A DNA stretch of 64,000 nt from PHAA01 sp963665865. GTDB taxonomy: Bacteria > Bacillota > Syntrophomonadia > Syntrophomonadales > Syntrophomonadaceae. Of this stretch, positions 52,303 to 61,324 are shown one piece after another. Made by a program: the position numbers and the translations under genes. Under the pieces are notes generated by a model that was not told where the DNA came from, made no database searches, and worked only from the letters and a program-made list of their open reading frames with translations. The stretch is from the NCBI GenBank assembly GCA_963665865.2, contig CAXXWF010000001.1, forward strand, positions 1,116,001-1,180,000, written 5' to 3'. The first letter of the stretch is position 1; every line of letters starts with the position of its first letter.

Positions 52303-53064
52303 ATGAGGCTTTTAAAATTGATACTATGGTTTATATTTCTAATTGCTGTCATAAGTTTTTCCGTTATTTACGTCAACATAAAGCAAAACGAAATTAAGGT
52401 AGAAACAGGTTCCGAATTTCTAAACAATAATGTCAGTCTGAACTATTACTCCAAGTCCCCTAATGGAGAGGTTAGTGCTGAGGTGGTAAGGGAAAATGGA
52501 TATTTGTTTGATTCTGTGTTAATAAAAAGGCAGGACAGGGTTGAGGGATTGATTGCTTTAGAGGATATTTTTTATACCAATATTGAAAACACCGAATGGT
52601 TGGATAACACTCGATACGCTGTCCGCGGTCACGTTAACCCTTCTCTGGAGGTTTATATATTAATTGATACCCAAAAGAGAGAAATTATCGGCAAGTACTA
52701 TGGTATAGGCTTTGCTTGGAATAAGAATAAGGATAGATTGTACTATATCGAGGCCTCACCCCATTATTCCGGGCAGGCGCTTAGTAAAATCATTGATAAT
52801 GAAGGACATATTTATTTTGAAGCTCAACAGGGAGAATCAATCCTTGACAAACTCGCTGTCTCTGACGACGAACAGACTTTTGCATTTTATATTGATGATT
52901 TGCAGGGTGGATCAAGGAAGTTGATTGTTACTAAAATAGATAGGAATAAGAAACTTCAAAAGAAAACCACCATCGACAATCAATTTGGGGATATTGAAAT
53001 AATTAATAATAAAACAATAAAAATAACCCCTCCCGGCGGCGCTGTTTACTATTATGAAATTTAA
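52303..53064 (+). CDS. Signal-anchored protein, unknown function
   Basis: 253 residues, ATG behind GGGGGAG. One N-terminal membrane anchor (about 5-24), then a beta-rich body with repeated short strands (SPNGEVSAEVV; YYIEASPHYSG; VSDDEQTFAFYI) as in beta-propeller-like lipoproteins. No specific family recognised. It is isolated between decayed genes. Confidence 0.7.
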   Translation: MRLLKLILWFIFLIAVISFSVIYVNIKQNEIKVETGSEFLNNNVSLNYYSKSPNGEVSAEVVRENGYLFDSVLIKRQDRVEGLIALEDIFYTNIENTEWLDNTRYAVRGHVNPSLEVYILIDTQKREIIGKYYGIGFAWNKNKDRLYYIEASPHYSGQALSKIIDNEGHIYFEAQQGESILDKLAVSDDEQTFAFYIDDLQGGSRKLIVTKIDRNKKLQKKTTIDNQFGDIEIINNKTIKITPPGGAVYYYEI

Positions 53065-53109
53065 TTAATGCTAATAGTCCCCTACGGTTTCGAAGGTTAG
53101 AAACCGGTA

Positions 53110-53178
53110 CATCATAAATACAATGTTGTAGTCGATGCAACTACCGGGGAAGCACTTATGGGATTTTCCTATAAATAA
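53110..53178 (+). pseudogene. C-terminal fragment of a PepSY-like exported protein
   Basis: The frame reads HHKYNVVVDATTGEALMGF-SYK then TAA. The VDATTGE motif is the usual end of PepSY/YcdB-type domains. No start or upstream body remains. Confidence 0.4.
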
Positions 53179-53221
53179 CTCAATTTCGGCATTTGGACGT
53201 CAAGAGATGAGAATGTTGACA

Positions 53222-53262
53222 ACACCTCTAATCTGAGAAAACTCGGGTTAGGGGTGTAATTT
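53222..53262 (+). terminator. Wobble-rich hairpin, possible terminator
   Basis: ACACCTCTAATCT pairs along all 13 bases with GGGTTAGGGGTGT when G-U pairs are allowed; a short AATTTAG follows. It may be a worn terminator. Confidence 0.45.
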
Positions 53263-53555
53263 AGTTTGCCCTTCATGAGCCATAACTTGGCGATGAAAGG
53301 AACTCGAAAAAACTGACCAAGGTTATAGAACGCCCCCACCTGGCTTATGACTTAGGACTTGGCATCACTTTAACAGCAAACACCAAGAATCATGTTGGAG
53401 AGTTGCAAAATTAGCAACCACACAAACTTAATAAAGCGTGGATATTTTGCATACTAAAGGAAAAAGGAAATATATATAGAATTTAGCCAATAACTTACTT
53501 AAAAATGTATTATAGAAAGATACCCATAATGAAATAAAATAAACGGAGAAATAAG
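53263..53555. other. Gene-free stretch with a possible transposase scrap
   Basis: On the minus strand near 53285-53330 the frame reads FYNLGQFFRVPF, reminiscent of the YNLGNF motif near the end of IS1380-type transposases, but too short to be sure. Otherwise nothing recognised before sbcD. Confidence 0.3.
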
Positions 53556-54698
53556 ATGAAATTAATGCATTTATCAGACCTGCACATTGGTAAACGCGTC
53601 AACGAATTTAATTTACTGGAAGATCAAAAGTATATACTGCGCCAAATACTGCAAATTGCTGATGAAATTAAACCAAATGGAATCTTAATTGCCGGAGACG
53701 TATATGACAAATCCATGCCCGCAGCCGAGACGGTCGAATTGTTTGATGAATTCCTGACCCTTATAGCTGAGCGCAGCATACCGTGTTTTGTGATAAGCGG
53801 AAATCATGACTCACCCGAAAGGATAGCCTTTGGCGCTCGGATAATGTCTGGACAACATATTAATATGTCCAGGGTGTTCGACGGCACAATAACACCGACA
53901 GTGCTAGAGGACGAAATTGGAGAATTGAATATCTATATGCTGCCGTTTATCAAGCCAGCCCATGTGCGCAGATTCTACCCGGACGCCGTTGTTGATAGTT
54001 ATGAGGAGGCCGTACAGACCGTTATTAACAACATTGTTATAGATGCTTCTAAGCGTAATGTCTTGATAGCGCATCAGTTTATTACCAGTGGCGGCATAGA
54101 ACCGGAAAGAAGCGAGTCAGAGAGCATATCTGTGGGTGGGATAGACAACATTGATGTTACTATCTTTGACGGCTTTGACTACGTGGCTCTTGGCCATCTC
54201 CATGGTCCGCAAGGCATAGGCAGAGAAACGGTGCGTTATGCAGGTTCGCCCCTGAAATATTCTTTTTCCGAGGCGAAACACATCAAGTCGGTAACCGTGG
54301 TTGACTTTGGCAATAAGGGCGAGGTGCAGATTGATACAATCCCCCTGGTGCCTCTCAGAGATATGCGCCGGATTAAAGGTCCGATTGATCAATTGCTGTC
54401 GCCCTCAAACTATGAGGGAACTAATAAGGATGACTACCTTCATATTACACTGACCGATGAAGAGGATATTATGGATGCAATTGGCAGGGCTCATACGGTT
54501 TATCCCAATGTGATGCGTCTTGATTATGAAAATCAAAGGACTAAATCGATTAACTTCGACACCGCAGCCGAAGGCGTCGCCCAGAAATCTCCCCTGCAGC
54601 TCTTTAAGGAGTTCTATATAGTGCAGAACAATGCGGAAATTGATGATGAAAAGATGATCATTGTTACTGAATTGCTTGAAAAGCTGGGAGGACATTAA
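53556..54698 (+). CDS. sbcD: Exonuclease subunit SbcD (Mre11-like)
   Basis: 380 residues. Phosphoesterase motifs DLHIGKR, GDVYD, SGNHDSP and GHLHGP give the two-metal nuclease site. With SbcC it cleaves hairpins and DNA ends. CGGAG precedes the ATG. The sbcC ATG follows 2 bases after the stop, so the two are coupled. All catalytic residues are intact. Confidence 0.96.
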   Translation: MKLMHLSDLHIGKRVNEFNLLEDQKYILRQILQIADEIKPNGILIAGDVYDKSMPAAETVELFDEFLTLIAERSIPCFVISGNHDSPERIAFGARIMSGQHINMSRVFDGTITPTVLEDEIGELNIYMLPFIKPAHVRRFYPDAVVDSYEEAVQTVINNIVIDASKRNVLIAHQFITSGGIEPERSESESISVGGIDNIDVTIFDGFDYVALGHLHGPQGIGRETVRYAGSPLKYSFSEAKHIKSVTVVDFGNKGEVQIDTIPLVPLRDMRRIKGPIDQLLSPSNYEGTNKDDYLHITLTDEEDIMDAIGRAHTVYPNVMRLDYENQRTKSINFDTAAEGVAQKSPLQLFKEFYIVQNNAEIDDEKMIIVTELLEKLGGH

Positions 54699-54700
54699 GC

Positions 54701-57700
54701 ATGAAACCAGTCAAGCTTACAATGAGTGCCTTTGGCCCCTATGCAGGCAGAGTAGAAGTGCCTTTTTCTGACTTTGGTAATAGCGGGTTATATCTTATAA
54801 CTGGAGACACCGGGGCCGGCAAGACTACGATCTTTGATGCTATCACTTTTGCTCTTTATGGTGAAGCTAGTGGGACTAACCGGGAGAGTTCTATGCTCCG
54901 CAGCGATTTTGCGGCTCCCGATGTTAAGACATTTGTGGAATTGGAGTTTTTGTACCGCGGGAGACTGTATAAAGTCGAGCGCAACCCCAAATATGAACGG
55001 GCTAAAAAAAGCGGTGAAGGGACCACCGCCGAGAATGCTAATGCCGTTTTGACATTGCCGGACGGTGAAGTAAAAACCGGGAATACGGCAGTTACCGAGG
55101 CCATAAAAGAATTAATCGGAATAGATAGAAATCAGTTTGCGCAGATCGCGATGATCGCTCAGGGGGATTTCTTGAAGCTGCTGCTGGCCAGCACTGATGA
55201 GCGTGGCAGAATATTTCGAAAAATTTTTAACACGAGTATTTATCAGCAATTGCAAAATGAGCTTAAGAATCAAGCCAACAGCCTCAAGGGTCAGTACGAA
55301 GATCTGCGAAAAAGCATATTGCAATTTGCCGGTGAGGCATCATGTACCAAAGATCAAACCGTATATTGGGAATTGGCAGACATCAAGAAAGCTAACAGTA
55401 TACATGCCTTGGATAAATTACTGGCTTGTTTGAATACCTTGATCGAAGAGGACAAAAAGGCTGAAGCAGTCGAAGTTTCAACCGGTAATAATCTGCAAGG
55501 CGAATTAAACCAGCTAATTTCGGTAATTGAGAACGCCGCAATTACAAATGCCAGACTAGAAAAACTAGGGCAATCCCAGGAACATTTGAGCATCCTGGAA
55601 AGACATCAGGTAGATTATGTCGACAAGAGCAGCCAGCTAGCAGCCGCCCAAAACGCCATGTATTATGTAAAACCAACAGCGGATGAACTGGAGAGACTTA
55701 GAAAGGCGCTCGAGAATTTGCAGAGCGGTATCGAAGGTCAAAAGCTAATCTTAAATGTTAAAGAACCTGAGATGCGAATGCTGGAAGAGTTGTATCAAGT
55801 CGAAAAAAATAACGACCCCGATCGCGAAGCCCTAACGGGGGAAATAAATGCTGCTGAAACTACATTAGCAACTTATGAGGAATTGGAAACCCTACAGAAG
55901 GATGCGAACACGACTAACATTAATCTGGAGAAAAAAGTAAAGGCCCTAGAGTCAAAAAAGAGGGAAAAGGAAAATCTTGAAGGTGAACAAAATTTGGTGA
56001 GCGAAGAGCTTACAGCTTTGCAGGATGTTGAGGCAGAAACAGAACGGGCCAAAAAACAACTGGAAGATGCTAATAATTTGGCCGATAAATTCAAGCAGCT
56101 TAAACAGGACCTATTAGCCTTAGAAAAGAATAGAGTGGAATTTGCTTCTGCGCAATCAGAATACGTAACCGCTCAGGAGCAGAGTGATGCAAAGATACTA
56201 ATATACGAGCAGCTGGAAAGGGCTTTTCTTAATGAGCAGGCTGGCATTATGGCCGCCAAGTTGGAAGATGGGCAGCCTTGCCCGGTTTGCGGTTCTGCCA
56301 CCCACCCTTTACCGGCGATAAAGACGGCCGAGGCACCATCTGAGATGGAACTACAACAAGCCAAGCAGAACGCAGAAGCTGCCAGGGAGAAGACCCATCA
56401 ATATAGTATTAATGCCAGTGCTTGCAAAACCAAGGTGGAAACCGGAGCCCTGTCGGTGGTTATATCTGCCCGGCAAGTACTGGGGAGTGCTGATATTTCG
56501 GATATCCCTGCCCTTTTAGCAGCTGAAGCCGAAAAGACCAGGACGCATCTAGTACAGTGTACAGCAAAAGTTGCTAACCTGAAGGGGCAAATCACACGTA
56601 AAAAAGAATGTGAGAGCAAGATAGCTAAGAGTAAAACGGCAACCCTGCAGATGGCCGAAGAAATAGTAAAACTAGAAAGCGAAATAGGTGATTTAAAGAT
56701 TGCCCAGAGCAGTAATACCGCTACTAAAACTACTATCAGTAGCAAATTGTTATTCGCCACCAGAAAAGAAGCTGAAGCAGATATAATACGCAAACGAGCA
56801 AAGCTGGCATCAATGAAATCAGCTTTGGAAACTGCCGAAAAAAGTCTGGGCGAATGCAACAATACAATATCAAATGCTAAGGCAGTTATTTTGGAACTGT
56901 CAGGCCGGCTCGAAATAGCCCAAACAGACTTGAGGGAGTCACAAGACAAGTTTACAGCCACTTTGTATGAACGAGGTTTTATTGATGAAACGCAATATAT
57001 GGACATGCTAATGACTGAAGAGGAGATGGCACATCTAAAAAATGATGTTGATAACTATAATGAGCAGGTAAAGACAACCCAAAAGGATATAGCCAATTTG
57101 ATGGGAGAAACCAAGGAAACTGCATTTGTAGATATTGCAGCCTATCAGGCAAAGGAATTGGAGCTGGTGAAGGAAAAGAAAGCTTCGGAAGACAGACGTC
57201 TCACCATCTATAGCCGGCTGGAAACTAACCAACGAATCCAAAATACTATTGAGTCCAAACAAAATGAAATGAAACAGATAGAACAAAAATACCTGGCCTT
57301 AAGAAACCTTTCCGATACCGCCAATGGGGATCTGAGTGGAAAACAAAAGCTGGCGTTTGAGCAGTATGTTCAGGCGACGTATTTTAACCAGATTATCAAC
57401 GAAGCTAATAAAAGATTCACATATATGACTGCAGGCAGGTTTGAACTTATCCGTAAAGTGGAGGCAGGTAACCTGAGGAGTCAAACTGGCTTGGAGTTGG
57501 ACGTCATAGATAATTATACCGGCAAGAGCCGTAGTGTAAAAACCCTCTCTGGAGGCGAATCTTTTAAAGCATCTCTAGCTATGGCGCTGGGGTTATCGGA
57601 TATGATTCAACGCTTTGCGGGAGGGATCCAACTGGATACCATTTTTGTTGATGAAGGCTTTGGTGCACTGGACTCTGAATCACTTGACCAAGCAATTTCC

Positions 57701-57835
57701 GTTCTCAGTGCTTTGACGAGCGGTAACCGCACGGTGGGGATAATTTCTCATGTAGGGGAGTTAAAAGAGCGCATCGACAAGAAACTAGTAGTAAAAAAGT
57801 CCGTCAGCGGCAGCGAAATTAGTTTGATCATCTAA
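54701..57835 (+). CDS. sbcC: Exonuclease subunit SbcC (Rad50-like)
   Basis: 1044 residues. Walker A GDTGAGKTT (about 34-42), long coiled coils, the zinc hook CPVC (in QPCPVCGSATHPLP, near residue 525), then signature LSGGESFKASL and Walker B IFVDEGFGALD. ATP-driven clamp that positions SbcD on DNA ends and hairpins. AGGAGG lies 8 bases before the ATG, inside the end of sbcD. Confidence 0.96.
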   Translation: MKPVKLTMSAFGPYAGRVEVPFSDFGNSGLYLITGDTGAGKTTIFDAITFALYGEASGTNRESSMLRSDFAAPDVKTFVELEFLYRGRLYKVERNPKYERAKKSGEGTTAENANAVLTLPDGEVKTGNTAVTEAIKELIGIDRNQFAQIAMIAQGDFLKLLLASTDERGRIFRKIFNTSIYQQLQNELKNQANSLKGQYEDLRKSILQFAGEASCTKDQTVYWELADIKKANSIHALDKLLACLNTLIEEDKKAEAVEVSTGNNLQGELNQLISVIENAAITNARLEKLGQSQEHLSILERHQVDYVDKSSQLAAAQNAMYYVKPTADELERLRKALENLQSGIEGQKLILNVKEPEMRMLEELYQVEKNNDPDREALTGEINAAETTLATYEELETLQKDANTTNINLEKKVKALESKKREKENLEGEQNLVSEELTALQDVEAETERAKKQLEDANNLADKFKQLKQDLLALEKNRVEFASAQSEYVTAQEQSDAKILIYEQLERAFLNEQAGIMAAKLEDGQPCPVCGSATHPLPAIKTAEAPSEMELQQAKQNAEAAREKTHQYSINASACKTKVETGALSVVISARQVLGSADISDIPALLAAEAEKTRTHLVQCTAKVANLKGQITRKKECESKIAKSKTATLQMAEEIVKLESEIGDLKIAQSSNTATKTTISSKLLFATRKEAEADIIRKRAKLASMKSALETAEKSLGECNNTISNAKAVILELSGRLEIAQTDLRESQDKFTATLYERGFIDETQYMDMLMTEEEMAHLKNDVDNYNEQVKTTQKDIANLMGETKETAFVDIAAYQAKELELVKEKKASEDRRLTIYSRLETNQRIQNTIESKQNEMKQIEQKYLALRNLSDTANGDLSGKQKLAFEQYVQATYFNQIINEANKRFTYMTAGRFELIRKVEAGNLRSQTGLELDVIDNYTGKSRSVKTLSGGESFKASLAMALGLSDMIQRFAGGIQLDTIFVDEGFGALDSESLDQAISVLSALTSGNRTVGIISHVGELKERIDKKLVVKKSVSGSEISLII

Positions 57836-57898
57836 ATAAGAAAACTAACGAGGCAGAGGCCATCGCATCCACTTAGCCCTGGCTCACAGGTAAGTTCT

Positions 57899-58723
57899 TT
57901 AGGAAATCATCATGGCCGCATCCTCCCAAATTCCTGCATAGCTATGCATTCCGGGCAACAGATAGTTAACTCCGAAAAAGGTGAATAAAACCAGTGCAAA
58001 ACCTGCTATAAGCAGAATGCTGCCAGTTTTACCTTTTAGTTGATTGCTTCGGTACAGGTGCAGATAGACCGCATAGATTATCCAGGTAATTAAAGCCCAT
58101 ACCTCTTTGGGATCCCAGCTCCAGTATGCGCCCCAGGCTTGTTCCGCCCAGACAGCGCCGAGAATGATGGATAACGACAGCAGCGTAAAGCCTGCCACTG
58201 CAATCTTATAGACATTTTCTTCGGTAATGTTGGGGTTGTTGCTGATCAACTGTCTAGCTGCCAAACCGGCTGTTAATGCGAAGCAGGCATAGGCGGTGGC
58301 AGCTGTTAATACATGAACGGTTAACCAGGGGCTTTTTAACGCCGGCATTAGAGGGGTCACCTCTCCAAACTGTCCCTGCGCCATTAATACAACTGACAGA
58401 ATAAGCATAGCTGCAATCAGCAGCACCATGCCACCAGCCCCTTTTTCATCGGTTCTTATCTCATAGATAAGGTAAAAACCTACAGTAATACAGGTAAAAA
58501 CCAGAATAAATTCATAGCTGCTGCTCAGCGGAAGCCGGGAGACCATTATTGTCCTTAATATTAATGCCATAAGATTGCTGATAACACCAACTGCCGCCAG
58601 GCAAGAGGCTGCCAATAACCCCTTCCGGGTTGCTGAGCTGGAGCCGGCCAAGTACAATGCAGCTCCAGCGACATATGATATAAGAGTTGTATATATTAAA
58701 ACTTGAATTATTGTTGCCATCAT
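57899..58723 (-). CDS. Cytochrome c biogenesis protein, CcsA/ResC type
   Basis: 274 residues, about eight membrane helices. The haem-handling tryptophan-rich motif reads WGAYWSWDPKEVWALITW, and conserved His residues flank it. With ResB it exports haem and joins it to c-type apocytochromes (System II). Starts 7 bases after the resB stop on the same strand, so the pair is an operon. An outward-facing di-haem cytochrome c gene lies divergently upstream and is the likely client. Confidence 0.93.
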   Translation of the reverse strand: MMATIIQVLIYTTLISYVAGAALYLAGSSSATRKGLLAASCLAAVGVISNLMALILRTIMVSRLPLSSSYEFILVFTCITVGFYLIYEIRTDEKGAGGMVLLIAAMLILSVVLMAQGQFGEVTPLMPALKSPWLTVHVLTAATAYACFALTAGLAARQLISNNPNITEENVYKIAVAGFTLLSLSIILGAVWAEQAWGAYWSWDPKEVWALITWIIYAVYLHLYRSNQLKGKTGSILLIAGFALVLFTFFGVNYLLPGMHSYAGIWEDAAMMIS

Positions 58724-58730
58724 TGTGCTC

Positions 58731-59747
58731 CTATCCGGTCATAATTCCCTTGGGTTTGACATTAACAGGCCTGGACAACAGAGTCAGGGCTAGTCCACAG
58801 ACAAACATTAGCCCCCCGGTGAACGCCAGTGGCAGTCCCGGATCTGATTTTACCTTCAGCACTGTATAGGGTTCAACTCCGATGAAATAGATCGCTGTAT
58901 TATTATCAATATCAATCTTCTCATTGAATCTAGCTGCTCCTATTTCCAGAAGTTGATTATTTTCGGATACGGAAAATATAATACGGGGATTATCGGCTCT
59001 GCCCGCAATCTGATTGAGCCCCCGGTTAGGATTAAAATCCGGCGCATATTGCAGCACCTTCATTACTTGCTTTGTCCCCGGTATTTCTAATATTGATCCT
59101 TCAGCAAGTTGAGCTTCTATTTCCTCACCCTTATCATTGGGATATTTTCCTTTCACGACGTATCCATAATCCTGCTGATAGAACTTAATATCCTTATATT
59201 GCAGAGGATGATTCACACTTATTGACCCTTTGGCTAGAATATAACCATTCTCCAGCACAGTCACATCCGAGTAATACTGAGCTGGAGAACCATCGGGATT
59301 AAACTCAACTCTAAAATCATCAAGCTGCAACATAAAAGGTGTTTTGCTGGTAATGACATCAGCCGTATCCAGCTGATTGCCTTTCAATATTGCTATTTGC
59401 GTACTCTGTCCATAATAAGCGTTTAGGGTCGCTCCGAGCAAAATGCCAATAATCCCTAAATGAATCAATAGGACCCCGAGCTTGCGCGGGTAATACTGCC
59501 GTTTTGCTCCTCTATTATAGTGCTGCTTTATATAACCATTTAACGTGCGAACGGCGCAGAGAGTCATGTTGAGGAGCAGCAGAAAGACCAGAAGCTGAAA
59601 CCCCCACAGGTTATAAAATGTTGTAGGCGCGATTATACTGCCCAGAGCAGAACTCGCTCCAATTACGATCAGCAGCACCAGTCCGGTTTTCATTCCCGAG
59701 GCTAAGGAGATACATTGCTTAATACTAATTATTATTTCACCATCCAA
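58731..59747 (-). CDS. resB: Cytochrome c biogenesis protein ResB
   Basis: 338 residues. It has N-terminal membrane helices, a large outside domain and one C-terminal helix (LPLAFTGGLMFVCGLALTLL), the ResB/Ccs1 layout, though it is shorter than many homologues. The start is unclear: TTG 59747 has no strong ribosome site. It partners the CcsA-type protein downstream in System II cytochrome c maturation. Confidence 0.88.
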   Translation of the reverse strand: MDGEIIISIKQCISLASGMKTGLVLLIVIGASSALGSIIAPTTFYNLWGFQLLVFLLLLNMTLCAVRTLNGYIKQHYNRGAKRQYYPRKLGVLLIHLGIIGILLGATLNAYYGQSTQIAILKGNQLDTADVITSKTPFMLQLDDFRVEFNPDGSPAQYYSDVTVLENGYILAKGSISVNHPLQYKDIKFYQQDYGYVVKGKYPNDKGEEIEAQLAEGSILEIPGTKQVMKVLQYAPDFNPNRGLNQIAGRADNPRIIFSVSENNQLLEIGAARFNEKIDIDNNTAIYFIGVEPYTVLKVKSDPGLPLAFTGGLMFVCGLALTLLSRPVNVKPKGIMTG

Positions 59748-59828
59748 CCTATAACCTGACCCAATGGAAACAATCCATCATTTGGTATTATTGCCCTCTA
59801 ATCCAGGTTTAATCCAAATGTTTGCAAA

Positions 59829-59887
59829 GGGGACAGGTCCACTGTCCCACCCCGAGACATCTAATGTGGGACAGTGGACCTGTCCCC
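59829..59887. repeat. Dispersed 22-bp-arm palindrome
   Basis: Arms GGGGACAGGTCCACTGTCCCAC at 59829-59850 and its exact inverse at 59866-59887, 15-base loop. Differs from the 41431/41970 copies by one compensated base pair in the arm, so pairing has been kept. Confidence 0.9.
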
Positions 59888-59968
59888 GCGTTCAATATTT
59901 TTAGCAGCGAATAATGAGGGATGAACAGGGAAAAATATTTCTGCCAGATAAAAAGGAGGTAGGTGTAT

Positions 59969-61102
59969 ATGGAAAAATCACGAAGTTTCCCGGTGATTGG
60001 GGTGTCAATCGGGCTGGTCATTTTGATTGCTGCAGTTTGGCTACTTCTCCCATCCAACCGGGCTAAAAAGCCAATAGAACCATCCCCGCCGGCTGCTGAG
60101 AATGTACAAGCGTCAGGTCAGGACATATTTCGGTATGATACTTATGGCAATGAATATTATTTTACAGATACCTTGAAATTGCCTTTTACCACCCTGCTAG
60201 CTACACCAGCGGCTACGCGCGAGAAAACTCTGGGAGTTCTTACAGATAATGCCGGGAAGATAGTGGGAATTCAGGAGGTTATGGGCGATGATGGCAAAAA
60301 ACGCTGGGGGATTAGCTGCGCGTTTTGCCATAGTACCGTGAATGAGAAAGGTAAACGCTTGGACGGAGTACCCAATACCAAGCTTAATATTGGGGCCATT
60401 CTAGCACTATCACCAACCATAAATAGTGTCACCCGGAAAACTTTCCTCAGCTGGGGGCCAGGAAAAATTGATGTCACTTTTAACAATGAAGCTGATGATG
60501 GTGTAGATAATCCCGCGGTCATAGAGGCTGCCTTTGGAACCAAAGGTATAAAATATTTCAATTGGAACGGTACTTTTGACAATGCCGAAGACCGCAGCCA
60601 CTTTACCATGGACATTATTGGGCACGGCAATGGAGAATTCAAACCTCCTGAGAAATGGGGGATTGTGAATCAGGATCTTGGGGATGGGATAGATCTGATC
60701 GGTCCGAAGATGCCGGCCGTCATTTCCTATATCGAAACAATTGAACCACCCGCGCCCAATCCTGGGTCCTTTGATCAGGCTAAAGCAGTTCTAGGAGCGG
60801 AGTTATTCAAGGGTAAGGCTAATTGTACCCGCTGCCATACGCCGCCGCTGTTTACTAACAATCAGAAGGTTACACCGGCAGAGGTCGGGATGAATCCCTT
60901 ACACGCCAATTCCCCGGTATTCAAGGATGGAACTTATAAAGTCCCGCAGCTGCGAGGAGTCTGGGCCATCGCTCCTTATTTCCATGACGGGAGTGCCAAA
61001 ACCTTGATGGACGTAGTTAATCATTACAACACGCAGTTTAAGTTAAACTTAAATATTAGCGAAAAAAATAACTTAGTAGAGTATCTTAAATCACTTCATT
61101 GA
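59969..61102 (+). CDS. Di-haem cytochrome c, cytochrome c peroxidase-like
   Basis: 377 residues with an N-terminal membrane anchor (about 8-27) and two c-type haem sites, CAFCH (117-121) and CTRCH (286-290). The C-terminal LRGVWAIAPYFHDGS...LMDVVNHYN pattern is shared with the MauG/bacterial cytochrome c peroxidase group. It may reduce peroxide or pass electrons outside the membrane. ATG 59969 is 9 bases after AGGAGG. Its maturation genes are divergent next to it, and a palindrome lies in the shared promoter region. Confidence 0.88.
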   Translation: MEKSRSFPVIGVSIGLVILIAAVWLLLPSNRAKKPIEPSPPAAENVQASGQDIFRYDTYGNEYYFTDTLKLPFTTLLATPAATREKTLGVLTDNAGKIVGIQEVMGDDGKKRWGISCAFCHSTVNEKGKRLDGVPNTKLNIGAILALSPTINSVTRKTFLSWGPGKIDVTFNNEADDGVDNPAVIEAAFGTKGIKYFNWNGTFDNAEDRSHFTMDIIGHGNGEFKPPEKWGIVNQDLGDGIDLIGPKMPAVISYIETIEPPAPNPGSFDQAKAVLGAELFKGKANCTRCHTPPLFTNNQKVTPAEVGMNPLHANSPVFKDGTYKVPQLRGVWAIAPYFHDGSAKTLMDVVNHYNTQFKLNLNISEKNNLVEYLKSLH

Positions 61103-61115
61103 GCCAAGAGCCACT

Positions 61116-61144
61116 GCCCCTTCCAACTCGGAAGGGGCTTTTTT
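61116..61144 (+). terminator. Rho-independent terminator
   Basis: GCCCCTTCC / GGAAGGGGC stem with a 5-base loop, followed by TTTTTT. Ends the cytochrome gene. Confidence 0.9.
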
Positions 61145-61324
61145 GTATGCGAAGTACTTAGTCTTTAAGAGGTGGAAGAATACGAACCAGGCCAAGAATT
61201 TGTCGTGGAATATTTGACAAGATACAAAAATTATTTAGAAAGGAGGTTTATTGTAAAAAGAATGGAATTATAATTTTGGTTGGAAACATTTTATCAATGA
61301 ATTTTGCAGGGGAGTTAATAATTA

